From NCBI GenBank assembly GCA_035995885.1, contig DASYKC010000094.1:1-64000 (forward strand): a stretch of DNA of 64,000 bases, given 5' to 3'. This DNA is from Schlegelella_A sp035995885 (GTDB lineage: Bacteria; Pseudomonadota; Gammaproteobacteria; Burkholderiales; Burkholderiaceae_C). The translations under genes and the position numbers were made by a program. The notes beneath the pieces were generated by a model, which was not told the DNA's origin, did not search any database, and worked only from the letters and a program-made list of their open reading frames with translations. Position 1 is the stretch's first letter. The number at the start of each line of letters is the position of its first letter. Shown piece by piece: positions 25,813 to 33,553 of this stretch.

Positions 25813-26733
25813 GTGGTCGACATCCTCGCCCTCGGCGAGGCGATGGTCGAGTTCAACCAGACCGGCGCGGCGGACGGCCGCCTCTACCTCCAGGGCTTCG
25901 GCGGCGACACCTCGAACTTCGCCGTCGCGGCGGCGCGCCAGGGCGCGCGCGTCGGCTACGTCTCGGCCCTCGGCGACGACGTCTACGGCCGGATGCTGCG
26001 CGCGATGTGGCGCGAGGAAGGCATCGACGACAGCGGCGTTCGCAGCGACGACGACGCGTTCACCGCCGTCTACTTCGTCACTCACGACGGGGCCGGCCAC
26101 CACTTCAACTTCTTTCGCCAGGGCTCGGCGGCGAGCCGACTGAGCGCGGCGCAACTGCCGCACGCACAGATCGCGGCGGCGCGCGTGCTCCATCTCTCGG
26201 GCATCTCGATGGCGATCTCGGACGCCGCGCGCGCGGCGTGCTTCGCCGCCATCGCGACGGCGCGCGCGGCCGGCGTCGAGGTCTCGTTCGACACCAATTA
26301 CCGGCCGCGGCTCTGGCCGCTTGCGCTGGCGCAAACGACGATCGCCGCCGCGATCGCCGCCGCCGACATCTGCCTGCCGAGCTACGACGACCTCGCCGCC
26401 CTCACCGGCCTGGCCGACCCGGAGGCGATGGTCGAGCATTGCCTCGGTCTCGGTGCGCGCGTCGTCGCGCTCAAGCACGGCGCCAACGGCGCCTGGCTCG
26501 CCGAGGGCGACCGCCGCATCCGCATCGCGCCGCATCCGTGCCGGCCGGTCGACGCCACCGGCGCCGGCGACGCCTTCGGCGGCGCGTTCGTCGCCCGCCT
26601 CGTCGCCGGCGACGACCTGGAAAGCGCCGGCCGCTACGCCGCTGCGACGGCGGCGCTGTCGACCGAAGGCTACGGCGCCGTCGCGCCGATCCCGCACGCG
26701 GCGCGCGTGCGCGAGGCCCTCGCCGCCGCCTGA
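25813..26733 (+). CDS. kdgK: PfkB-family sugar-acid kinase, probably 2-keto-3-deoxygluconate kinase
   Basis: 306 aa. PfkB signatures are complete: GFGGDTSNFAVAAARQG near residue 34 and DATGAGDAFGGAFVARL near 252 with the catalytic Asp. SFDTNYRPRLWPL (about 158-170) is the KDG-kinase substrate motif. The product would phosphorylate 2-dehydro-3-deoxygluconate for the Entner-Doudoroff route. The start is a GTG giving VVDILALGEAMVEF; no ATG fits the domain start. The sugar-acid locus at 42.7-51.6 kb might feed it, but it is 17 kb away and lies next to a Tim44-like gene. Confidence 0.85.
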   Translation: MVDILALGEAMVEFNQTGAADGRLYLQGFGGDTSNFAVAAARQGARVGYVSALGDDVYGRMLRAMWREEGIDDSGVRSDDDAFTAVYFVTHDGAGHHFNFFRQGSAASRLSAAQLPHAQIAAARVLHLSGISMAISDAARAACFAAIATARAAGVEVSFDTNYRPRLWPLALAQTTIAAAIAAADICLPSYDDLAALTGLADPEAMVEHCLGLGARVVALKHGANGAWLAEGDRRIRIAPHPCRPVDATGAGDAFGGAFVARLVAGDDLESAGRYAAATAALSTEGYGAVAPIPHAARVREALAAA

Positions 26734-26742
26734 GGCGTCACG

Positions 26743-27270
26743 TCACTTCTCGGCCGCGGCCTTGAGGTTGGCCAGGCCGGCCTCGAAGTCCTTGCCGATC
26801 ATCTTGTCCATGTCGACGAAGACGCCCATCAGCTTGGACACGAACGGCGCCGGGCCGCGCATCAGCCATGTCACCTCGGTCGAATCGGCGCGCGGCGCGA
26901 GCGTGAAGTCGGTGACGTTGTGGCCCTCGAAGGGACGGATGAAATCGAGCTGGATGACGACCTTCGACGGCGCCGCGGCGTCCTTGATCTCCATCCGGCC
27001 GGCGCCGACCTTGCTCGAGCCGTCCCAGGCGTAAACCGCGCCGGGGCCGGTCGTCGCGCCGCTCAGCGTGCGCTTCATCGTCGGATCGAGCTTTTCCCAC
27101 GGCGACCACGCCGGCCACTGGCGGAAGTCGACCAGCATCGGATAGATCTTCGCCGGCTCGGCCTTGATCGAGACGCTGCGCTGGACCGAGAAATCGTCGG
27201 GCCGCGTCCCGGCATAGATCAGCACCGCGGCGATCGCGACGACGACGACGATGCTCACTGTCTTCCACAT
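26743..27270 (-). CDS. Membrane-anchored SRPBCC (polyketide cyclase/START-like) protein
   Basis: 175 aa. One N-terminal hydrophobic helix (4-20) is followed by a helix-grip fold: SVQRSVSIKAEPAKIYPMLVDFRQWPAWSPWEKLDP is the typical SRPBCC opening, and VTWLMRGPAPFVSKLMGVFVDMDKMIGKDFEAGL the closing helix. Such proteins bind hydrophobic ligands; none can be named here. It ends 10 bp from the convergent kinase gene and lies downstream of the dioxygenase gene by 48 bp. Confidence 0.85.
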   Translation of the reverse strand: MWKTVSIVVVVAIAAVLIYAGTRPDDFSVQRSVSIKAEPAKIYPMLVDFRQWPAWSPWEKLDPTMKRTLSGATTGPGAVYAWDGSSKVGAGRMEIKDAAAPSKVVIQLDFIRPFEGHNVTDFTLAPRADSTEVTWLMRGPAPFVSKLMGVFVDMDKMIGKDFEAGLANLKAAAEK

Positions 27271-27318
27271 GAAAACCTCCAGGTTGTGATGGGGCGAAGC
27301 GGACGAACGACGAGCGCC

Positions 27319-28068
27319 TCACGACGGCACGCTGGGCCCCTGGAACGCGCCGGCGCGGTAGGTGAGGACGAGCGTGTCGCGGTGGCCGTAGCCTTCGAGC
27401 GGCTGGATCGGCGTGCTCTCGTGGATGACGCGCGCGTCGTCGAGAACGAGCGTGGTCCACGGCTCGCGCATCGTGAAGCGAACGCCCTCGGGGCCGTCGG
27501 CGGCGAAGACCCGCGTCTCGCCGCCCTTGATGCCTTCGCGGCCGACGAGGACGACGGCGACGAAGTCGACGCCGTCGCGGTGCGCGCCTTCCGGCGTCGG
27601 CCGGCCGATGCCGTCGGTCGTGTCGATGCGGAACTGGTGCGCCTCGACGAACCACGGCTGCGCGCCCTTCAGGCGCGACGCGAGCGCGGCGAAGCCGAGC
27701 AGGATCGCGCGCCATGCCGGCTGCGCGACGACGGCGGCGTCGATCGGCTCGAACCAGCGCTCGAGCCCGCCGTGCAGCGCGTTGTATTCGATCGGCTGCC
27801 AGTGCGCGCGCTGCGGCACGAGGCGAACCTCGGCGCCGTCGACGACGAAGCTCGCGTGGCGGCGGCGCCGGTAACGGCCGCCGTCGCGCAGGTGGGCGTC
27901 GGCGGGCAGCGCGTCCCACGACGGCCGCAGCGCGTCGAGCTCGGCGACGCTCGCGCCGGCGAAGCGGGCGAAGTCGGACGGCGCGAGGACGGCATGGCCG
28001 CGTCCGGCGAGGGCGGCGGCGAGCTCGCGCGGTGCGGTCGTGGGCGCGCTCGGCGCGGCCGCGCTCAT
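27319..28068 (-). CDS. 2-oxoglutarate/Fe(II) dioxygenase-family protein (PF10014-like)
   Basis: 249 aa. Residues about 60-245 match the 2OG-Fe dioxygenase group that includes amino-acid hydroxylases. The iron triad appears as His163 and Asp165 in GAHRDGVDF, and His216 in RVIHESTPI; the region EAHQFRID and KGGETRVF fits the jelly-roll strands. The substrate is not known. Its ATG overlaps the stop codon of the methionine-synthase gene (ATGA at 28065-28068), so the two are translated together and probably work together. This pairing is discussed as a finding. Confidence 0.8.
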   Translation of the reverse strand: MSAAAPSAPTTAPRELAAALAGRGHAVLAPSDFARFAGASVAELDALRPSWDALPADAHLRDGGRYRRRRHASFVVDGAEVRLVPQRAHWQPIEYNALHGGLERWFEPIDAAVVAQPAWRAILLGFAALASRLKGAQPWFVEAHQFRIDTTDGIGRPTPEGAHRDGVDFVAVVLVGREGIKGGETRVFAADGPEGVRFTMREPWTTLVLDDARVIHESTPIQPLEGYGHRDTLVLTYRAGAFQGPSVPS

Positions 28069-29099
28069 CGCTGCCGGCGCGCGCGCGCAAGCGCCGCGCC
28101 CTGCGCCAGCGCCGCGAGCTTGGCCTCGGCGACCTCGCGCCGCATCGGCGCCAGGCCGCAGTTGGTGCACGGCATGAGGCGCTCGGCCGGGACGTGGCGC
28201 AACGCCGTCTCGATCGTCGCGGCGACCTGCTCCGGCGTCTCGATCACGTCGGAGGCGACATCGATGACGCCGACCATCACGTCCTTGCCTTCGAGCAGGT
28301 GCATCAGCTCCGCCGGCACGTGCGAGTGATAGCACTCGAGCGAGACCTGGTCGATGCGGCTCCTGGCGAGCGCCGGGAACACCTGCTCGTACTGGCGCCA
28401 TTCGCCGCCGAGAGTCTGCTTCCAGTCGACGTTGGCCGGGATGCCGTAGCCGTAGCAGATGTGGACTGCGGTCTTGCACTCGAGCCCTTCGGCGGCGCGC
28501 TCGAGCGCGGCGACGCCCCACTCGGCCGCGTCGGCCATGTAGACGTTGAACGCCGGCTCGTCGAACTGGACGACGTCGACGCCGTCGGCGGCGAGCGCGC
28601 GCGCCTCCTCGTTGAGCAGCTCGGCGAACGCGAACGCCATCCTGATCCGCCCCTCCCTGCCGGCGCCGTAGTGGCGGTCGGCGACGGTGTCGACGATCGT
28701 CATCGGCCCGGGCAGGGTGAACTTCAGGCGCTTGCCGGTGTGGGCACGGGCGAGGCGCGCTTCGGCGGCGTGGACGCGGCCGGCCAGGCGCAAGGGACCG
28801 ACGACCTGCGGCACCATCGCGTCGTAGCGGTTGTTGCGGATCCCCATCTTCACCTTGTGCTCGAAGTCGATGCCCTCGACCTTCGCCAGGAAGCCGTGGA
28901 CGAAGTGCTGGCGCGACTGCTCGCCGTCGCCGACGACGTCGATGCCGGCGTCTTCCTGCACCTTGAGCCAGAGCAATGTCGCGTCGGCCTTGGCGCGCTC
29001 GAGCTCGGCGCCGCTCGACTTCCACTCGGGCCAGAGCTTCTCGGTCTCGGCCAGCCACGAGGGCTTGGGCAGGCTGCCGGCGATGGCGGTCTCGAACAT
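28065..29099 (-). CDS. Short cobalamin-independent methionine synthase (MetE C-terminal type, MesD-like)
   Basis: 344 aa, against about 750 for MetE: only the catalytic barrel is present. Zinc ligands are all there: His213 and Cys215 (VHICYG), Glu255 (SLECYHS) and Cys314 (TNCGLAP). Substrate loops IAGSLPKPSWL, DGEQSRQHFV and QFDEPAFNVY are conserved. From memory the N-terminus and length resemble the MesD group of folate-independent core methionine synthases, which are reported to need oxygen and a partner (MesX/DUF1852). No DUF1852 gene is here; a 2OG-Fe dioxygenase overlaps the stop instead. The ATG has AGAAGGGA upstream. Confidence 0.85.
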   Translation of the reverse strand: MFETAIAGSLPKPSWLAETEKLWPEWKSSGAELERAKADATLLWLKVQEDAGIDVVGDGEQSRQHFVHGFLAKVEGIDFEHKVKMGIRNNRYDAMVPQVVGPLRLAGRVHAAEARLARAHTGKRLKFTLPGPMTIVDTVADRHYGAGREGRIRMAFAFAELLNEEARALAADGVDVVQFDEPAFNVYMADAAEWGVAALERAAEGLECKTAVHICYGYGIPANVDWKQTLGGEWRQYEQVFPALARSRIDQVSLECYHSHVPAELMHLLEGKDVMVGVIDVASDVIETPEQVAATIETALRHVPAERLMPCTNCGLAPMRREVAEAKLAALAQGAALARARRQR

Positions 29100-29169
29100 C
29101 GAACGATTCCCTTCTGCGCGATGCGTTCCGCCGGAGCGGTGCTGGCGCCGTTTGCGATACCGTCGGCGC

Positions 29170-30423
29170 GTGAGTGCCGACGCCGATTCGACCGCGGACG
29201 ACGCCGAGGCGCCGCTCGCCGCGACCGACCGCATCGCCGCGCTCGACGTGCTGCGCGGCTTCGCGTTGCTCGGCATCTTCATTATGAACATGCCGGGTTT
29301 CAGCCACTCGATGTTCGCCGCGCCGGCGCCGCCGCGGACGTCGCTCGACGCGCTCGTCGCGGCGCTGCGCGAGACGTTCTTCGCGGGCAAGTTCAATCTC
29401 CTCTTCGGCCTCGTCTTCGGCATCGGCTTCGCGCTGCAGATGGCGCGCCTGAACGAAGGCGAATCGACCCGGGCGGCGCGTCTCGGCGCCGCGCCGAGGC
29501 CGCATCGGGCGACGCAGGTCTACGCGCGCCGCCTCGCCTTCCTGTTCGTCGTCGGCCTCGTCCACGCGATGCTGCTCTGGTCGGGCGACGTGCTGCTCAT
29601 CTACGCGGTGCTCGGCTTCGCCCTGCTGTTCGCGCGCCGTCTCGGCGATCGCGCGCTGCTCGCGCTGATCGCGGCCTGCCTCGTCTTCCCGGCGCTCGCG
29701 GAGGTCGCCCGGTCGATGCTGTTCGGCGCCGGCTGGGACACCGTCGCCGCGTTCCAGTACCAGCAATTCGAGGCGTCGAACGACCTCGCCTACGGCCACG
29801 GCTCGTTCCTCGACGCGATGCGCGAGACGACGCGCATCTTCGACTGGAGCTGGCGTTCGCCGTTCGGCCTGTTCGTCTGGGCGTCGTTCTTCGTCCAGAT
29901 GGCAACCGGCATCCTGATCGGCTACGTCCTCGGCCGGCGCGGCTGGCCCGTGCGGCCGCTCGCCGGGGCCGCCTCGGCGCGAAGCGCGCCCTGGACTGCG
30001 CTCCTCGTCGCGATCGCCTTCGGCGTGATCGAGTCGGCCGCCTTCCTCTTCGTCGGCGGCAGCGCCGGCGTCTTCGTCTCGACGCTGGCGCGGACGATCG
30101 CCCGCGCCTCGCTCGCAGCGTTCTACGCGCTCACGGTCGTTCGCTTCGTCCGCGACCGCGCCGACCTGCCGCGCTGGCTATATCCGCTGCGCGACGCCGG
30201 CCGCATGCCGCTCAGCAACTACCTGCTACAGACGCTGCTCGCGAGCGTCGTCTTCTACGGCTGGGGCCTCGGCCTGTGGGGCTCGGCGGGGCCGGCGCTC
30301 GAGGCGGCGCTGGCGCTCGCCCTCTTCGTGTTCGTCCAGCTGCCGCTGAGCAGCTTCTGGATGGCGCGCTTTCGCCACGGCCCGATCGAAACCATCTGGC
30401 GCCGCTTCACGTACGGTCGCTGA
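29170..30423 (+). CDS. DUF418-family membrane protein
   Basis: 417 aa with about eight to ten hydrophobic helices. RIAALDVLRGFALLGIFIMNM (about 22-42) is the hallmark of DUF418/DUF1624-type proteins, and the C-terminal GRMPLSNYLLQTLLASVVFYG segment is the DUF418 domain. Function unknown; relatives are acyltransferase-like membrane proteins. The start is a GTG giving VSADADSTADD; the nearest ATGs are off-frame. It is divergent from the methionine-synthase gene (70-bp gap), and its last 17 bases overlap the convergent oxidoreductase gene. Confidence 0.85.
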   Translation: MSADADSTADDAEAPLAATDRIAALDVLRGFALLGIFIMNMPGFSHSMFAAPAPPRTSLDALVAALRETFFAGKFNLLFGLVFGIGFALQMARLNEGESTRAARLGAAPRPHRATQVYARRLAFLFVVGLVHAMLLWSGDVLLIYAVLGFALLFARRLGDRALLALIAACLVFPALAEVARSMLFGAGWDTVAAFQYQQFEASNDLAYGHGSFLDAMRETTRIFDWSWRSPFGLFVWASFFVQMATGILIGYVLGRRGWPVRPLAGAASARSAPWTALLVAIAFGVIESAAFLFVGGSAGVFVSTLARTIARASLAAFYALTVVRFVRDRADLPRWLYPLRDAGRMPLSNYLLQTLLASVVFYGWGLGLWGSAGPALEAALALALFVFVQLPLSSFWMARFRHGPIETIWRRFTYGR

Positions 30424-31411
30424 GCGCGAACGCCTCGGCGAGGAGCGCGTACGACGTGCGCCGAACCGCCGGGTCGTGCGACCAGGTGTTGATCACGATC
30501 TCGTCGAGCTCGAACGCCTCGGCGAGGCGCGCGATCTGCTCGCTCACCGTCTTCGCCGAGCCGACGAAGGCACGCGCGCGCATCGGCGCAAGCCCTTGCT
30601 CTTCGGCGGCGTCGAAGCCGCGCGCGGCGATCTCCGCCGGCGCCTGCAGCGGGCCGAGCACGCCGCGGCCGCGGTCGATGCGCCAGCGATCGCGCGACAG
30701 CGCGTGGTACTTCGCTTCCTCGTCGGTCTCGGCGGCGAGCGCCCAGATGCAGAGCGTCGCCTTGGGCTCGGGGTGGCGCTCGCTCGGCTGGTAGAGGCGC
30801 CGATAGAGCGACATCGCCTGCTCCGCGCCCTGGCCGTCGGTGAAGAAGTAGGCGAAGGCATAGGGCAGGCCGAAGTGCGCCGCGAGCTGCGCGCCGTAGT
30901 CCGAGCTCCCGAGGATCCAGATCTCGGGCGCGTGCGGGCCGAGCGGGTGGGCGGTGATGCCGGCATGGCGGCCGGCGCTCGTCCACGCGAGCAGGTCGCG
31001 CACCTGCACCGGGAAGTCTTCGGCGCCGGGCGCGGCATTGGGGTTGAGCGCGCGCGCCGTGCGCATGTCGCCGCCCGGGGCGCGGCCGACGCCGAGGTCG
31101 ACTCGCCCCGGCGCGAGCGCCTCGAGGACGCGGAACTGCTCGGCGACCTTGAGCGCGCTGTAGTGCGGCAGCATGACGCCGGCGCTGCCGATGCGGATCG
31201 TCGTCGTGCGCGCGGCGATCGCCGCCATCAGGATCTCGGGCGCGCTGCCGACGATCGTCGGCAGGCCGTGGTGCTCGCTCAGCCAGAAGCGCGAATAGCC
31301 GAGGCGCTCGCAGTGCTCGGCGAGCGCGAGCGTGTCGCGGATCGCGGCGTCCTCGGTGCTGCCGGCGAGCGAGACCGACTGGTCGAGGACGGCGAGCTTG
31401 AGCGACCTCAT
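30407..31411 (-). CDS. LLM-class flavin-dependent oxidoreductase (luciferase-like monooxygenase)
   Basis: 334 aa, full length for the family. KLAVLDQSVSLAG, SRFWLSEHHGLPTIVGSAPEILMA and LGVGRAPGGDMRTARAL are the conserved core of the bacterial luciferase-like group (YhbW type) that uses FMNH2 from a partner reductase. Substrate unknown. The start ATG lies one base after the stop of the cupin gene (TGAGATG), so both genes form a tight operon. Its 3' end overlaps the convergent DUF418 gene by 17 bp. Confidence 0.9.
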   Translation of the reverse strand: MRSLKLAVLDQSVSLAGSTEDAAIRDTLALAEHCERLGYSRFWLSEHHGLPTIVGSAPEILMAAIAARTTTIRIGSAGVMLPHYSALKVAEQFRVLEALAPGRVDLGVGRAPGGDMRTARALNPNAAPGAEDFPVQVRDLLAWTSAGRHAGITAHPLGPHAPEIWILGSSDYGAQLAAHFGLPYAFAYFFTDGQGAEQAMSLYRRLYQPSERHPEPKATLCIWALAAETDEEAKYHALSRDRWRIDRGRGVLGPLQAPAEIAARGFDAAEEQGLAPMRARAFVGSAKTVSEQIARLAEAFELDEIVINTWSHDPAVRRTSYALLAEAFALSDRT

Positions 31412-31412
31412 C

Positions 31413-31895
31413 TCATCCCTCCGGATGCGTCGGGTCGATCCAGCGCACGGTCTCGGGCTTCTCGACCGGCTCGATGTCGAGGTTGACGGCGATCGCCTCG
31501 CCGTCGCTGCGGCACAGCACGCACTCGAGCATCTCGTCGCGGCTGGCGTTGATCTCCTGGTGCGGCACCCACGGCGGGATGTAGATGAAGTCGCCCGGCC
31601 CGGCCTCGGCGGTGTACTCGAGGGCGTTGCCCCAGCGCATGCGCGCACGCCCCTTGACGACGTAGATCACGCTCTCGAGCGGGCCGTGATGATGGGCGCC
31701 GGTCTTGGCGTCGGGATGGATGTGGACGGTGCCGGCCCAAAGCTTCTGCGCGCCGACGCGGGCGAAGTTGATCGCCGCCTTGCGGTCCATTCCCGGCGTC
31801 TGCGCCGTGTTCGGATCGAGCCGATCGGCCGGGACGACGCGAACGCCGTCGTGCTGCCAGGCGTGTTCGGTGGGTCGATCAGAGGGAAGGGTCAC
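31413..31895 (-). CDS. Cupin-domain protein
   Basis: 160 aa, a single-domain cupin. Metal ligands are visible: His, His and Glu in GAHHHGPLESVIYVVKG (cupin motif 1), and His in IPPWVPHQEIN (motif 2). These fit an Fe/Mn/Zn-binding small-molecule enzyme or sensor; the actual role cannot be told. It is the first gene of the pair with the LLM oxidoreductase, so it may handle the same substrate. Confidence 0.85.
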   Translation of the reverse strand: MTLPSDRPTEHAWQHDGVRVVPADRLDPNTAQTPGMDRKAAINFARVGAQKLWAGTVHIHPDAKTGAHHHGPLESVIYVVKGRARMRWGNALEYTAEAGPGDFIYIPPWVPHQEINASRDEMLECVLCRSDGEAIAVNLDIEPVEKPETVRWIDPTHPEG

Positions 31896-31945
31896 GGCGT
31901 TCTCCGGCGACGCGACGACGCGAGGTCGTGTACATTACGGGCACA

Positions 31946-31953
31946 GTTATACG
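31946..31953. promoter_or_regulatory. -10-like element between cupin and cold-shock genes
   Basis: The AT-rich word here reads TATAAC leftwards (towards the cupin gene; 5 of 6 to consensus) and TATACG rightwards (towards the cold-shock gene). No convincing -35 is present for either. If used rightwards it would give a cold-shock leader of about 140 nt, typical of csp mRNAs. Confidence 0.35.
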
Positions 31954-32098
31954 CAAGACAGTGGTTGTTCGTGATTCTCGTTCTACCCCCGCGGTCCTCG
32001 CGGCGGGCACCTGAAATCCCCCTGATCGGTTCTTGAGTGTCGCTGCATGCGCCGCATGTTGCTGCGCGTTCATTTCAATCGTAGACAGGATATTTTTT

Positions 32099-32311
32099 AT
32101 GACGACCCAAACCGGAACCGTGAAGTGGTTCAACGAAAGCAAGGGCTTCGGCTTCATCGCGCAAGACGCGGGCGGCGCCGACCTCTTCGCCCACTTCCGC
32201 GACATCCAGGGCAACGGCTTCAAGACGCTCGCCGAAAACCAGCGCGTCGAATTCGAAGTGAAGCAGGGCCAGAAGGGCCTGCAGGCCGCGAACATTCGCG
32301 TCCTCGCCTGA
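32099..32311 (+). CDS. Cold-shock protein (CspA family)
   Basis: 70 aa. The whole cold-shock domain is present: GTVKWFNESKGFGFI (RNP1) and LFAHFRDI (RNP2, with Phe-Arg in place of the common HHS), ending AANIRVLA. It binds single-stranded RNA and DNA and melts RNA structure at low temperature. The ATG is preceded by AGGA and an A/T-rich spacer (TATTTTTT), unusual in this DNA and typical for csp starts. The 203-bp upstream region is less GC-rich and could act as a thermosensitive leader. Confidence 0.97.
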   Translation: MTTQTGTVKWFNESKGFGFIAQDAGGADLFAHFRDIQGNGFKTLAENQRVEFEVKQGQKGLQAANIRVLA

Positions 32312-32347
32312 TTGGGGTTCGCCCCGCCCGGATCGCATCCGGGAAGA

Positions 32348-32375
32348 AAGCCGCGGTCCCACCGCGGCTTTTTTT
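32348..32375 (+). terminator. Intrinsic terminator of the cold-shock gene
   Basis: A perfect 10-bp stem, AAGCCGCGGT and its complement around CCC, is followed by seven T. A smaller hairpin (CCCGGAT/ATCCGGG, 32327-32343) precedes it. Confidence 0.93.
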
Positions 32376-32468
32376 CGTCCGCCTGACGCTCGCCTCGCCG
32401 CACGTCGGCACGTGCCTCCCGGCACCGCCGCAGGCCCTAACATTCGCCGATTGCACCGGAGTTCGCCG

Positions 32469-33506
32469 ATGACCTCTCTCGCCAGCACGACGAACCATCA
32501 GATTCGCCTCGCGCGTCGACCCGTCGGCCTGCCGGTGCGCGCCGACTGGAGCTTCACGGCCGAGCCGGTCGCCGCGCCCGAGCCTGGCGGCGTCGTCGTC
32601 AAGACGCTGCTGCTTTCGCTCGATCCGGCCATGCGCGGCTGGATGAACGAAGGCAAGAGCTACATCGCCCCGGTCGCGATCGACGACGTCATGCGCGCCG
32701 GCGGCATCGGCATCGTCGTCGCCTCCGAGAATCCGAAATATGCGCTCGGCGATCACGTCAGCGGCGCGCTCGGCGTGCAGGAGTACGCGACGTTCGGCGA
32801 GCGCCAGCTCGGCCGCGGCGAGCTCGTCAAGATCGACCTTCGCGTCGCTGCGCCGGCGCAGTGGCTGAACGTGCTCGGCATGCCCGGCATGACCGGCTAC
32901 TTCGGGCTGATGGACGTCGGCCAGCCGAAGGCGGGCGAGACCGTCGTCGTTTCCGGCGCGGCCGGCGCGGTCGGCCAGACCGTCGGCCAGCTCGCCAGGA
33001 TCAAGGGCTGTCGTGCCGTCGGCATCGCCGGCGGCCCGGCCAAGTGCGAGTGGGTCGTCAAGGAGCTCGGCTTCGACGCCTGCATCGACTACAAGGCCGG
33101 GCCGATCAAGGAGGGCCTCAAGGCGCATTGCCCGAAAGGCGTCGACATCTATTTCGACAACGTCGGCGGCGAGATCCTCGACACCGTCCTGACGCGCCTC
33201 AATCGCCACGCGCGCATCATCATCTGCGGCGCGATCAGCCAGTACAACAACACCGAGCCGGTCAAGGGGCCGGCCAACTACCTCTCGCTGCTCGTCAACC
33301 GCGCCCGCATGGAAGGCATCGTCGTGTTCGACTACGCCGAGCGCTTTCCCCAGGCGATCGCCGAGCTGGCCGGCTACCTGGAGGACGGCCGCATGAAGGG
33401 CCGCGAAGACGTCGTCGTCGGCATCGAGACGTTTCCCGAATCGCTGCTCAAGCTCTTTCGCGGCGAGAACTTCGGCAAGCTCGTGCTCCAGGTCGCGCAA
33501 GGCTGA
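32469..33506 (+). CDS. NADP-dependent medium-chain reductase (CurA/leukotriene-B4-dehydrogenase type)
   Basis: 345 aa. Zinc-free MDR family: the N-terminal part has LLLSLDPAMRGWMNEGKSY, and the nucleotide-binding motif is VVVSGAAGAVGQTVGQLARIKGCRAVGIAGG (about 155-185). FDNVGGEILDTVL and ICGAISQYNN are typical of the enone/prostaglandin-reductase group. It reduces alpha,beta-unsaturated carbonyls with NADPH. It stands alone after the cold-shock terminator, with the hybrid kinase gene following 47 bp later. Confidence 0.9.
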   Translation: MTSLASTTNHQIRLARRPVGLPVRADWSFTAEPVAAPEPGGVVVKTLLLSLDPAMRGWMNEGKSYIAPVAIDDVMRAGGIGIVVASENPKYALGDHVSGALGVQEYATFGERQLGRGELVKIDLRVAAPAQWLNVLGMPGMTGYFGLMDVGQPKAGETVVVSGAAGAVGQTVGQLARIKGCRAVGIAGGPAKCEWVVKELGFDACIDYKAGPIKEGLKAHCPKGVDIYFDNVGGEILDTVLTRLNRHARIIICGAISQYNNTEPVKGPANYLSLLVNRARMEGIVVFDYAERFPQAIAELAGYLEDGRMKGREDVVVGIETFPESLLKLFRGENFGKLVLQVAQG

Positions 33507-33553
33507 GCAGTGCCGCGCGCATCGGCCCGATGCAGAGGTCAAGCCTGCCCCGC

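Noticed and set aside
29100..29169. Possible SAM, cobalamin or other riboswitch before the methionine synthase gene
   Set aside because: The leader is at most 70 bp and shows none of the conserved stems expected of SAM or B12 riboswitches.
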